A DNA stretch of 64,000 nt from assembly GCF_000472905.1 (NCBI RefSeq), contig NZ_AXAR01000005.1, forward strand, positions 107,241 through 171,240, read 5' to 3'. Positions within the stretch are counted from its first letter, which is position 1. Each line of letters starts with the position of its first letter. The notes below the pieces were generated by a model. It made no database searches. It was not told the DNA's origin and saw only the letters and a list, made by a program, of their open reading frames with translations. The stretch is from Alicyclobacillus pomorum DSM 14955. Lineage in GTDB: Bacteria; Bacillota; Bacilli; Alicyclobacillales; Alicyclobacillaceae. A program made the position numbers and the translations under genes. Shown here one piece after another: positions 1 to 7,353 of the stretch.

Positions 1-576
1 GCTGGCGCGCTCGAACGCTTCCACCAACTCTTCACGGGTTTGTACCACGCGCATGCCGCGGCCACCACCGCCGCTGATGGCTTTGACAATGACAGGGAAG
101 CCGACCGATTCCGCGAAAGCCATGGCTCCGTCGACGTCGACAGCCCCCTCGGTTCCAGGTACCACCGGCACTCCGGCTGCCATAGCGGCTTTGCGGGCTG
201 CTGCCTTGTCGCCGAACATGCGCAGGTGTTCGGGGCGTGGGCCGATGAAGGTAATCCCTGACCGCTCGCAGGCGAGTGCCAATTCTTCGCTCTCTGACAA
301 GAATCCATAACCCGGATGGATGGCATCGCAGTTCGTGCGGAGGGCGACGTCGATGATGCTGTCCACGTCCAAGTAGGCGCCGACTGGGCTCTTTCCTTGC
401 CCAATCAAATACGCCTCGTCCGCCTTGTAACGATGCAAGGACAACTTGTCTTCTTCCGAATACACTGCAACGGTTTGAATGCCCAGCTCTGTGCACGCAC
501 GGCAGATGCGGATGGCAATCTCCCCGCGGTTCGCGACTAAGACCCTCTGAAACGGCTTACTCCCCATAATTTTCAT
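1..576 (-). CDS. pyc: Pyruvate carboxylase, N-terminal part (cut by window edge)
   Basis: The reading frame runs off the left edge, leaving 192 residues of the biotin carboxylase domain. It opens with [14 protein letters not shown], continues with [17 protein letters not shown] and [11 protein letters not shown], and reaches the ATP-grasp glycine loop [10 protein letters not shown] near residue 170. The KADEAYLIG...GAYLD stretch is typical of Bacillus pyruvate carboxylase rather than of AccC or propionyl-CoA carboxylase. The expected activity is ATP- and biotin-dependent carboxylation of pyruvate to oxaloacetate. The start chosen is the ATG at 576, behind GGGAGAGGTGAG; a second in-frame ATG at 566 is possible. 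The biotinyl and carboxyltransferase domains lie outside the window, so acyl-CoA carboxylase is not fully excluded. Confidence 0.85.
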   Translation of the reverse strand, partial: MKIMGSKPFQRVLVANRGEIAIRICRACTELGIQTVAVYSEEDKLSLHRYKADEAYLIGQGKSPVGAYLDVDSIIDVALRTNCDAIHPGYGFLSESEELALACERSGITFIGPRPEHLRMFGDKAAARKAAMAAGVPVVPGTEGAVDVDGAMAFAESVGFPVIVKAISGGGGRGMRVVQTREELVEAFERAS

Positions 577-668
577 CTCACCTCTCCCACCTCATTGTAC
601 AATCCGCGATTCGCACTTAAAAGTGGGAGTTTTATGAAGAATGGTAGATGAATCAATGGAAGAAATTA

Positions 669-698
669 TTGGAACTTCATTCAATTTCATTGTACACT
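669..698 (+). promoter_or_regulatory. Probable sigma-A promoter of the broken ABC gene
   Basis: TTGGAA at 669-674 and TACACT at 693-698 are separated by 18 bp. They lie 26 bp before the GTG start of the ABC fragment, in the 147-bp divergent gap with pyc. Confidence 0.4.
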
Positions 699-723
699 CG
701 CATCAAGTGAGGTGAGGGGTTAC

Positions 724-965
724 GTGGCATTGGAAGTCAACAACGTCACCAAGCGGTTTGGCGACAAAATCGCAGTGCAAGATCTCAACTTCAAGGTCGA
801 ACGCGGACAAGTGTTTGGACTGCTCGGCCTGAACGGAGCAGGAAAGTCCACGACCATCCGAATCATCCTGAACATCCTGCAGCCAGATGAAGGCACTGTA
901 GCCTGGAATGGACGCCCAGCTGAGGGTGCGCACCACCGTTTCGGGTATTTGCCGGAAGAGAGGGG
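724..965 (+). pseudogene. ABC transporter ATPase fragment (NatA/YhaQ-like)
   Basis: From GTG 724 (strong SD GAGGTGAGGGG just upstream) the frame encodes a good ABC ATPase N-terminus: LEVNNVTKRFG, the Walker A GLNGAGKSTTIR, and the conserved RFGYLPEERG. Homology stops abruptly after about 80 residues. The frame then continues into unrelated Cys-rich sequence, so the signature motif, Walker B and H-loop are all missing. A complete gene of this type has about 300 codons and a following membrane permease gene; neither is present. The simplest reading is a deletion remnant. It has promoter and SD but cannot encode a working ATPase. Confidence 0.75.
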
Positions 966-1269
966 ATGTGAAAAGCTGTCACACTATCCTGTGGCAGCTT
1001 TCTTCATCTCAAACTCGGCGCATGCATGGTGTGATGGTCCGTGGAGATCCATGTCGTGTTTGCTGTCGCAATTCCCCGGGAAATGTCAGATACCGGTACT
1101 CCTCGCACTTACGCGATGATCATTGGTGGTAAATTGGGCGCGTGGGTGCACTGAATATCAATGAGAGCGGTTGGATTACGTTTTGATGGCGTAGGGCGCG
1201 CGATGCGCATGAAATTGGCGCCCAGAAAAATTCTGGACGCCAGCGGTGTGTCGATTCGTGTCTTTCGGC
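966..1269. other. Gene-free stretch after the ABC fragment
   Basis: About 300 bp without a convincing gene on either strand. Short open frames exist but none shows a motif I recognise or a plausible ribosome binding site. It probably holds scar sequence from the event that truncated the ABC gene. Its right end contains the hairpin that terminates proS. Confidence 0.5.
1215..1243 (-). terminator. Hairpin downstream of proS
   Basis: A 12-bp stem with one mismatch (TGGCGcCCAGAA against TTCTGGaCGCCA, loop AAA) lies 27 bp beyond the proS stop. On the minus strand it is followed by the weak T tract AATTTC. Confidence 0.5.
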
Positions 1270-2721
1270 TCAGTACGATCTTGCAAACCACACGGTATGC
1301 TGAGCAGGTTTTCCGCAGTTGATGCAATGTTTCATCTCCTGCGGCGGCTGGAACGGGATGTTCCGACTGGTGGCGCTGCACTCGTCTTTGACAGCTTTTT
1401 CGCAAGCTTCGTCGCCGCACCAGCCGGCCAGGACGAACCCGCGTTTTTCTCGGATGATGTCCGCGAGTTCAGGCAATGTGTCCGCTGTGTAGGAGTGCTC
1501 GTCCCGGAACGCTTTGGCCTTTGCGTACATGTTCGCCTGGATATCGTCCAAGAGCTGTGGCAGCGCGGACAGCAGGCTGTCCGTGGATACCGGCGTTTTT
1601 TCACCTGTGTCGCGGCGGACAAGCACCACCTGGCCATTGTCCATGTCGCGCGGGCCGACTTCCAACCGTACAGGGATTCCACGCATCTCATATTCGTTGA
1701 ATTTCCAACCCGGACTCAAGTCTTCCCGGGCGTCCATGCGGACGCGGATGTTGGCGGCCAACAAACGCTGACGCAGATCTTCCGCATGATTTACGACCCG
1801 CTCGCGTTCCTTCTGAGGGCCGATGGGAATGATGATGACTTGCGTCGGTGCCACCCGCGGCGGCAATGCCAATCCTCTGTCATCCCCGTGAACCATGATA
1901 AGGGCTCCCAAAAGACGTGTGCTGACACCCCACGAGGTTGTATAGGCGTACTTTAATTGATTGTCCTTGTCCAAAAACTTGATGTCGAACGCCTGTGCGA
2001 AGTTCTGACCCATATAGTGAGACGTGCCCGCTTGAACCGCTTTTCCGTCCTTCATCATGGCCTCGATGGAGTATGTATCGACCGCTCCAGCGAACTTTTC
2101 GGAAGGGGTCTTCTGCCCGCGGAACACGGGAATCGCCAGTTCCGTTTCCACGAAATCGGTGTACAAATCGAGAATTTTCATGGTTTCTTCGCGTGCTTCG
2201 GCTTCGCTGGCGTGCGCCGTATGGCCTTCCTGCCAGAGGAACTCGCTCGTCCGCAGGAACGGCAGAGTCCGCTTTTCCCAGCGTACGACGTTCGCCCATT
2301 GATTGATCAACACGGGCAAATCGCGGTAGGACTGAATCCACTGTGAGTACATGTGGCCGATGATGGTTTCGGACGTTGGACGGATGGCAAGCCGTTCCTC
2401 CAATTTCTCGCCACCGGCTTCGGTGACCCATGGCAGTTCGGGGTTAAACCCTTCCACATGTTCTTTTTCCTTTTGAAAGAAACTTTCCGGGATGAACAGA
2501 GGAAAATACGCGTTGCGGTGGCCAGTGGCTTTGAACCGCTTGTCCAATTCCCGCTGACACGCCTCCCACAGTTCGTATCCTTCCGGTTTGAAAACGATAC
2601 AACCGCGTACAGGCGCGTAATCCATTAAGTCGGCTTTCTTGATGACGTCAATGTACCAACGGGAGAAATCTTCCTGCTGTGGAGTAATTTCTGTTACAAA
2701 TTCCTTTTTTTGCTTCGCCAT
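1270..2721 (-). CDS. proS: Prolyl-tRNA synthetase, archaeal/eukaryotic-type
   Basis: 483 residues, the length of the short ProRS form that lacks the bacterial editing insertion. Class II motifs are visible: RPTSETIIGHMYSQWI (motif 2 region), WVTEAGGEKLEERLAIRPTSE upstream of it, and GVSTRLLGALIMVHGDDRGL (motif 3). A C-terminal zinc-type segment with CGDEACEKAV and HCINCGKPA ends the protein. It charges tRNA-Pro with proline in the cytoplasm. The ATG at 2721 has GGAGGG 8 bp upstream. No T-box leader was seen in its 5' region. The gene is divergent from niaR. Confidence 0.97.
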   Translation of the reverse strand: MAKQKKEFVTEITPQQEDFSRWYIDVIKKADLMDYAPVRGCIVFKPEGYELWEACQRELDKRFKATGHRNAYFPLFIPESFFQKEKEHVEGFNPELPWVTEAGGEKLEERLAIRPTSETIIGHMYSQWIQSYRDLPVLINQWANVVRWEKRTLPFLRTSEFLWQEGHTAHASEAEAREETMKILDLYTDFVETELAIPVFRGQKTPSEKFAGAVDTYSIEAMMKDGKAVQAGTSHYMGQNFAQAFDIKFLDKDNQLKYAYTTSWGVSTRLLGALIMVHGDDRGLALPPRVAPTQVIIIPIGPQKERERVVNHAEDLRQRLLAANIRVRMDAREDLSPGWKFNEYEMRGIPVRLEVGPRDMDNGQVVLVRRDTGEKTPVSTDSLLSALPQLLDDIQANMYAKAKAFRDEHSYTADTLPELADIIREKRGFVLAGWCGDEACEKAVKDECSATSRNIPFQPPQEMKHCINCGKPAQHTVWFARSY

Positions 2722-2810
2722 TCGGCACCCTCCTGTACTTCGTCGACAGCAGCGTTGAAACGTGTCAATTCATTGAAATAACAGCAGTATACCAGACATC
2801 GTACCAAAAC

Positions 2811-2875
2811 TTGAATTTGCACCATCAGCATCCTTTTCGGTCCGCATGATAAAGTCAGCGAATTGCAAATCGCTT
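2811..2875. repeat. Dispersed palindromic repeat, copy A (degenerate)
   Basis: The ends TTGAATTTGCACCAT and AGCGAATTGCAAATCGCTT are imperfect inverted copies of the 15-bp termini seen at four other sites in the window. The right end alone is a near-perfect 18-bp palindrome. The copy sits in the divergent proS/niaR gap and is the least conserved of the five. Confidence 0.5.
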
Positions 2876-2912
2876 ACAGTACAAGACGGACGAACGGATC
2901 CCAAACGAGTAT

Positions 2913-2922
2913 ACTCTAGAGT
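2913..2922. promoter_or_regulatory. Palindrome before niaR, possible autoregulatory operator
   Basis: ACTCTAGAGT is a perfect 10-bp palindrome 31 bp before the niaR start, embedded in GTATACTCTAGAGTAAAAT. NiaR-type repressors often bind near their own promoter, but I cannot match this confidently to a NiaR box. Confidence 0.25.
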
Positions 2923-2953
2923 AAAATGTCGTCGGAGTGGAGGAGTGGCAAGT

Positions 2954-3475
2954 ATGGGTGAACGAACGGAGCGACAACGCCGCCTTCTGGAGGTGCTCGC
3001 GGCGAGTCGCGAACCGCGTACCGGAGCGGAGTTGGCGCAACTGTGCAATGTCACGCGACAAGTTGTCGTACACGACATTGCGTTGTTGCGTGCAAAAGGG
3101 ATTTCAATACACTCCACTCCGCGCGGTTATTGGTTGCCGGAGCAGGTTGTGCAAACGCGAGAATACGTGCTCGCCGTCAAACACCAGGCGGAGTTGACAC
3201 AAATGGAACTCTATATTTTGGTGGATCACGGTGTAACGGTGAAAGACGTGTTTGTGGAGCACCCGGTTTACGGTGAATTGCGGGGGACATTGCACCTGGC
3301 TTCGCGGAGAGATGTGGACCTCTTCCTCAACAGTGTCCAACGCGCAAAGGCGCCTTTGCTGTCGTCCTTGACAGATGGCTTCCACTATCACACGGTGGAG
3401 TGCGAAGACTCCGTGCGATTGCAGGAGGCGGTTACTAAATTGAAGAAAGCCGGCATTCACGTAGAAGACACGTAA
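2954..3475 (+). CDS. niaR: Niacin-responsive repressor NiaR (YrxA-like)
   Basis: 173 residues. An N-terminal winged helix (ERQRRLLEVL... TGAELAQLCNVTRQVVVHDI) is followed by a 3H domain with its three histidines in LVDHGV, VEHPVYG and GFHYHTV. In this family nicotinic acid binding through the 3H domain represses NAD synthesis and niacin uptake genes. The ATG at 2954 is preferred over upstream in-frame starts because AGGAG lies 8 bp before it and homology begins there. No niacin or NAD genes flank it here, so its targets lie elsewhere. Confidence 0.9.
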   Translation: MGERTERQRRLLEVLAASREPRTGAELAQLCNVTRQVVVHDIALLRAKGISIHSTPRGYWLPEQVVQTREYVLAVKHQAELTQMELYILVDHGVTVKDVFVEHPVYGELRGTLHLASRRDVDLFLNSVQRAKAPLLSSLTDGFHYHTVECEDSVRLQEAVTKLKKAGIHVEDT

Positions 3476-3568
3476 TTCCGAGCATTCGGTGGAAGTCCTT
3501 GGTCGATGTGGATGATGTTGCTGTGTCATGGGAATCCTGTGTGGTACAGGATGAAAGGAGGGAGACCC

Positions 3569-3883
3569 GTGAATATAAAACATTCCGGGAATGCCATCGG
3601 ACAAGCGCAGCCAAATGCGCCCTTTGCGCCCTTTGATCTCATCTCGCGCGAAGAACTCAAGCGTCTGGCCTGGGACGAGGGGCATAGCGACGCAGACATC
3701 GCAACCATGTATGGAGTCACCGCCAACAAGGTCCACGAAAAACGGCGTAAGATGAACCTGATACATGGGCAAATCACGTCGGAACAGCTCTCGGAAATTG
3801 TGCGATTGGCAGAGACCATCAAGTCACTGCCGCTGGAGGCCATTGAAGAGATCCAGGATGTCGTGCGCCGTTACACGAACTGA
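3569..3883 (+). CDS. Small HTH protein of unknown function
   Basis: 104 residues starting at GTG 3569 behind AAAGGAGGGAG. The middle (EGHSDADIATMYGVTANKVHEKRRKMN) has the length and hydrophobic spacing of a homeodomain-like helix-turn-helix. The C-terminus (SEQLSEIVRLAETIKSLPLEAIEEI) is predicted helical. No ligand domain or membrane segment is present. It follows niaR by 93 bp in the same direction and ends just before a terminator. I do not recognise a named family, and DNA binding is an inference. Confidence 0.6.
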   Translation: MNIKHSGNAIGQAQPNAPFAPFDLISREELKRLAWDEGHSDADIATMYGVTANKVHEKRRKMNLIHGQITSEQLSEIVRLAETIKSLPLEAIEEIQDVVRRYTN

Positions 3884-3898
3884 GTTGGTGCACTACGG

Positions 3899-3928
3899 AG
3901 GACTCCGTTTACGTGGGGTCCTTTTTTC
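3899..3928 (+). terminator. Rho-independent terminator
   Basis: AGGACTCC (3899-3906) pairs with GGGGTCCT (3915-3922) across an 8-nt loop and runs into six T. It separates two convergent genes. Confidence 0.8.
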
Positions 3929-3935
3929 TGTTCGG

Positions 3936-4406
3936 TCACCCTTTTGGCTTGTAGTCTTGTTGTCGTTCCCGCATGAACTGAGCGATGATTTGCAGCAACG
4001 ACGAAGCGTCCACACCGCCGTCCTGTTGGGCGAGACGCATGGCGAGTGCGACGTACGGCTTGGAGCTTTCTGACACGATGAATCGGCGGGTTTCCTCGTC
4101 GTACAGGTTGACAAACTGTTCGAAAAGGTCGTCCTTCATGGAGGGGATTGGCTCGGCCGACAACGTTGATTCCGTCACAGTGTGCGCGTCTGGTGTCGAA
4201 GTCGACGCGTCATCGTCAAAGTATGTCAGCGGGGTGCCCAGTGCTCGTGCCAGTTTTGCAATTTGCTGGAGCGAGGGATTCGGCCGCGTGTGGTTTTCAA
4301 TGGCACTGATGTGGCTCACGGAGACGCCAGATGCTTCCGACAGTTGTTTCAGGGTCCATCCTTTGTCTCTGCGCAACTTGGCCAATTTTTCTCCAATCGA
4401 CGGCAC
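3936..4406 (-). CDS. XRE-family transcriptional regulator
   Basis: 156 residues. The N-terminal lambda-repressor-type HTH (IGEKLAKLRRDKGWTLKQLS... SVSHISAIENHTRPNPSLQQIAKLA) is complete. The C-terminal part has a helical segment (DLFEQFVNLYDEETRRFIV) similar in layout to the other XRE protein at 46.1-46.6 kb. I place the start at GTG 4406, with GGAGG 8 bp upstream. The GTG at 4415 would sit one base after the SD. A TATAAT box lies at 4432-4427 on this strand. Targets are unknown. The divergent neighbour is ccdA. Confidence 0.8.
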   Translation of the reverse strand: MPSIGEKLAKLRRDKGWTLKQLSEASGVSVSHISAIENHTRPNPSLQQIAKLARALGTPLTYFDDDASTSTPDAHTVTESTLSAEPIPSMKDDLFEQFVNLYDEETRRFIVSESSKPYVALAMRLAQQDGGVDASSLLQIIAQFMRERQQDYKPKG

Positions 4407-4557
4407 AACCGACACCTCCAGTCCCCATTATAGAACGAAGTGGACATACAATGTACACAAACGTAGAACGGTGAATCTCCGTACGGGAGAGGTTTCACGA
4501 AGCATTTGATGTTCATCTGGGGCTGATGTAAGGTGAAGGCAGAGAGGAGGGCGAGCC

Positions 4558-5262
4558 ATGTACCACCTGTCGCTTTGGTTGGCGTTCGGCGCTGGCGTTT
4601 TGTCTTTTGTGTCTCCGTGCACGTTGCCGTTGTTCCCATCCTATCTCGGGTACATATCCGGGGTGTCCTATACCAACCTGCGTACCGGCGAACGGGGTGC
4701 TCGCGTGCGCGCGTCCTTGCATGCCTTGTGCTTCTGCTTGGGTCTCTCTGTTCTCTTTGTCTTGCTCGGTATGGGGGCGACTGCCTTTGGAAGTTTGCTT
4801 CGGCATTATCTGCCCATCGTCCGGCTGGTTGGGGGGGCGCTGGTGATATGCATGGGGTTGTTTTTGGCGGGCGTGTTGAAGAATGATTGGTTGATGAAAG
4901 AACGTCGTTTTCTGCCTGCGAAGAAACCGGTAGGATACTTGGGGTCATTTCTTGTCGGGGTGGCGTTCGCAGCAGGGTGGACACCGTGTATTGGGCCCAT
5001 TCTCGGCTCGGTGCTCGCGCTCGTGATGGCCAATCCCACATTGGGAACCACTTACATGGTGGTGTACGCCATCGGGTTCTGTCTTCCATTCCTGGTGCTC
5101 GCAGTGACACTCACATCGGTACGACCACTTCTGAAATACACCCACCGCATTGCCCAAGTGGGCGGATGGTTACTCGTGTTGATGGGTGTACTATTGATAT
5201 CAGACAAAATGACCTGGATTTCCATTTGGCTTCAAAACGCCACGGGCTACACGGGTTTTTAG
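4558..5262 (+). CDS. ccdA: Cytochrome c biogenesis protein CcdA
   Basis: 234 residues with about six transmembrane segments. The two redox cysteines are in conserved settings: SFVSPCTLPLFPSYLGYISG near residue 21 and AAGWTPCIGPILGSVLAL near residue 141. CcdA passes reducing power from cytoplasmic thioredoxin across the membrane to extracytoplasmic thiol-disulfide proteins used in c-type cytochrome maturation and sporulation. SD GGAGGGCG lies just before ATG 4558. The last 4 bp overlap the convergent acetyltransferase gene. No ccdC or resA partner is adjacent. Confidence 0.93.
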   Translation: MYHLSLWLAFGAGVLSFVSPCTLPLFPSYLGYISGVSYTNLRTGERGARVRASLHALCFCLGLSVLFVLLGMGATAFGSLLRHYLPIVRLVGGALVICMGLFLAGVLKNDWLMKERRFLPAKKPVGYLGSFLVGVAFAAGWTPCIGPILGSVLALVMANPTLGTTYMVVYAIGFCLPFLVLAVTLTSVRPLLKYTHRIAQVGGWLLVLMGVLLISDKMTWISIWLQNATGYTGF

Positions 5263-5810
5263 TCAGACTCAGGCACTGCGGACGTGCGTACGGCGTACAA
5301 TACGCAGTCCACACTCGTTTCCCAAACTTTTCTCCGCAAGTAGGTACGAAATCGACCGGTTGAGTCCACAGTCTGGGTTTCCAGGGGCCACGGGAGTTTG
5401 TGCATTGCGCTGAGTGCGCGACAGTTGGCAAGCGGAACGACGAAGACGCACCACTCGGCGTCAAATGTCTCTCGCGCCAGGGCCACCATCGCTCGCTTTA
5501 CATGTGGATTGATCCCACGGCCCCGGAACGCAGGCAGCAGGTATGTGCCACATTCCACGGCCACCGCATCGTCTATCAAGTACTCAGGCGGGATTTTGTT
5601 CAGAATCACAAAGCCGGCGGCAGCTCCGTCGATGCAAACCGCCCTGATCAGGCCCTCACCCAGGGTCTCCGCCATCTCCTGATGTCGAATCAAGGACATC
5701 CATCCCTCTTCGTCACGGCGAGGCAAAACACCGGATGCGTCGCCTTTAGATGCCTCCCACAGGAGCGAGGCATCCGTTTCTCGAATCGGTTGCAACGTCA
5801 GGTCTTTCAC
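5259..5810 (-). CDS. GNAT-family N-acetyltransferase
   Basis: 183 residues. The GNAT core is recognisable in VECGTYLLPAFRGRGINPHVKRAMVALA, where the R/Q-x-x-G-x-G acetyl-CoA loop reads FRGRGI. The following strand EWCVFVVPLANCRALSAMHKL holds the usual N-x-x-x-x motif. The substrate cannot be deduced. The GTG at 5810 has GGGAGCG about 10 bp upstream. The gene overlaps the ccdA stop codon and transcribes towards it. Confidence 0.8.
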   Translation of the reverse strand: MKDLTLQPIRETDASLLWEASKGDASGVLPRRDEEGWMSLIRHQEMAETLGEGLIRAVCIDGAAAGFVILNKIPPEYLIDDAVAVECGTYLLPAFRGRGINPHVKRAMVALARETFDAEWCVFVVPLANCRALSAMHKLPWPLETQTVDSTGRFRTYLRRKVWETSVDCVLYAVRTSAVPESD

Positions 5811-5922
5811 AGACGATTCGCTCCCGTTTTCTCCACATTGTACCGTATCTGTGACGACACTTCGAATCTCTAAAATTCCACAATTGCATAAATTCAGCTA
5901 GTACTGGTCTAGTCACTTTCGG

Positions 5923-5945
5923 TATAATTCCTCAATAGAGGAATT
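5923..5945 (+). promoter_or_regulatory. Promoter -10 box overlapped by a perfect inverted-repeat operator
   Basis: TATAAT (5923-5928) overlaps AATTCCTC-AATA-GAGGAATT (5926-5945), a perfect 8-bp inverted repeat 18 bp before the first XRE gene. A protein bound here would block RNA polymerase, so negative autoregulation by one of the two downstream XRE proteins is the natural reading. Confidence 0.65.
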
Positions 5946-5962
5946 GGATAGGAGGGTTTGCC

Positions 5963-6172
5963 ATGGGCAGCCTTGCCGAGCGGGTCAAATACTATCGCCT
6001 GCAGCAACAGTTGAGCGTCCGAGACCTGGCGAAACGTGCCAACGTGTCCGTCAGTTACGTGTATGCCATTGAATCGGGCAGCCGCGGTCACAACATCGTG
6101 AAGTTGGAGCGGATTGCCAAGGCCCTCGGCGTTTCCCTGAGCACGCTCTGGGGAGAGGACCATCGTCCGTGA
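5963..6172 (+). CDS. Small XRE-family HTH protein (SinR/SlrR-size)
   Basis: 69 residues that are almost entirely one HTH_3 domain: LAERVKYYRLQQQLSVRDLA then RANVSVSYVYAIESGSRG and LERIAKALGVSLSTLW. No effector or multimerisation domain follows. SD GGAGGG lies 8 bp before ATG 5963. The last 4 bp (GTGA) overlap the start of the next XRE gene, so the two should be translationally coupled and made in fixed ratio. The palindrome just upstream is its likely operator. Confidence 0.85.
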   Translation: MGSLAERVKYYRLQQQLSVRDLAKRANVSVSYVYAIESGSRGHNIVKLERIAKALGVSLSTLWGEDHRP

Positions 6173-6798
6173 CACTACCCCCATGGGCCATTCTGCGGCG
6201 TTTGCGCAGGGAGCGTGGTATGACTCAGGCGGAACTCGCGCACGGCATTGTGTCGCAAAGCATGATATCGCACATCGAGCAAGGGCGTATCATGCCCAGT
6301 GAAGCGGTGATTCTCAAGCTGGCCGACAAAGTGGGCATGGACGGCCCGTTCTTCGTATCCGAATGGAGACGCTGGCGCAAACGCAGCGCCGTGCGCCGAC
6401 TTATTTGGAAGGCTGTGATTGACAACCGACGGAGTGACGTGCAAACGCTGGCCGAGCAGTACGACAGCGTATTCACGCATTACGAGCGATGGGTGTATCG
6501 CGCGTGGGTACAAGTGGCAGAAGGGAGTGTTCTGGCCTCGGAACACGCGCTACAACATGCGTGGCTGGATTCTTTGGGCGCTGTGGAATCCCCTGCGGGT
6601 GCCTGGAAGTCCCAACTTGACTCTTCTCCGTGCACACAGGTTGAATACTGGCGCATTCAGGCCATCGAAGCTTGCACACAGGAAAGAATTTGTCTAGCGG
6701 TAGGACGCACAGCGGCCGCCGCGTGCTGGCGGGAAAAGTTCCGAGAACGAACACGCAAGGAAGAGCATAATCTAGTCTCCACGAGCACGACTCCGTGA
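6169..6798 (+). CDS. XRE HTH protein with an unassigned C-terminal domain
   Basis: 209 residues from GTG 6169, overlapping the previous gene. The HTH is clear (ILRRLRRERGMTQAELAHGI...SQSMISHIEQGRIMPSEAVILKLADKVG). The remaining 140 residues are rich in Trp, Arg and Ala and may form a helical repeat, as in Rgg/PlcR-type regulators that bind peptides, but the similarity is too weak to claim. It probably works with the small XRE protein encoded just before it. Confidence 0.75.
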   Translation: MTLPPWAILRRLRRERGMTQAELAHGIVSQSMISHIEQGRIMPSEAVILKLADKVGMDGPFFVSEWRRWRKRSAVRRLIWKAVIDNRRSDVQTLAEQYDSVFTHYERWVYRAWVQVAEGSVLASEHALQHAWLDSLGAVESPAGAWKSQLDSSPCTQVEYWRIQAIEACTQERICLAVGRTAAAACWREKFRERTRKEEHNLVSTSTTP

Positions 6799-6843
6799 TA
6801 TAATTGGCCCCATCACGAACGTCAAGACGTGGAGGTGCGCTGG

Positions 6844-7032
6844 ATGTCCATGACCGGTGAAGAGGTCGGGTACGCAGATGCCATGCGGCAAGTGCAAAGG
6901 AGTTTGCAGCGCCGCCTGAAAACTTTGCAGGACGAGTACGATGGCGCTCCGGCAGAGAAACAAGTGGAGCTGCGAGCACGGATGGCAGAGGTACGGCACA
7001 TCATTCAGGTCGTTGAATCGCTTCGCCGCTAA
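6844..7032 (+). CDS. Small predicted coiled-coil protein, unknown function
   Basis: 62 residues starting at ATG 6844, with GGAGGTG 7 bp upstream. The sequence is charged and likely helical throughout (ADAMRQVQRSLQRRLKTLQDEY and RARMAEVRHIIQVVESL), consistent with a short coiled coil. No cysteine, signal peptide or membrane segment. It lies 45 bp after the second XRE gene and ends before a terminator, so it may be co-transcribed with the XRE pair. I recognise no family. Confidence 0.6.
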   Translation: MSMTGEEVGYADAMRQVQRSLQRRLKTLQDEYDGAPAEKQVELRARMAEVRHIIQVVESLRR

Positions 7033-7086
7033 GGCGTGACAAGGAGCGCCGCACGACACATGTCGAATACATGCCTTTCGTCCACT

Positions 7087-7117
7087 GCCGCCAAGGGTAT
7101 ATGCCCGGCGGTTTTTT
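7087..7117 (+). terminator. Rho-independent terminator
   Basis: GCCGCC and GGCGGT close a stem containing an inner GGG/CCC pair, followed by six T. It closes the XRE/small-protein unit. Confidence 0.8.
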
Positions 7118-7216
7118 AAGGTTCAACGTACCGTAGCCGGAAGAACATCTGATATGAAGAATCGTTGTTTTTGAAAGAGTTTTCAGTTAACCTAGAATCA
7201 GCAGTCTATTAAGTCA

Positions 7217-7267
7217 ACGATTTGCGAAATAGTGACGACCCATCTCGCGGAATTTTGCAAATCGCTT
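7217..7267. repeat. Dispersed palindromic repeat, copy B
   Basis: Left end ACGATTTGCGAAAT and right end ATTTTGCAAATCGCTT are inverted copies of each other. The reverse complement contains CGAGATGGGTCGTCAC, shared in outline with copies D and E. It lies in the 236-bp gap (7118-7353) before paaK, where I see no gene. This copy is about 15 bp shorter in its centre than the others. Confidence 0.7.
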
Positions 7268-7353
7268 AGAGAATCGACACGGGAGCGATTTTCTTCACGC
7301 ATCGAATCATGCGCTCGATTGAAAGCGCATTCATACCCGAGGGGGAGAAATCC

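Noticed and set aside
1246-1956. 236-codon plus-strand open frame
   Set aside because: Antisense to proS; no motif or SD.
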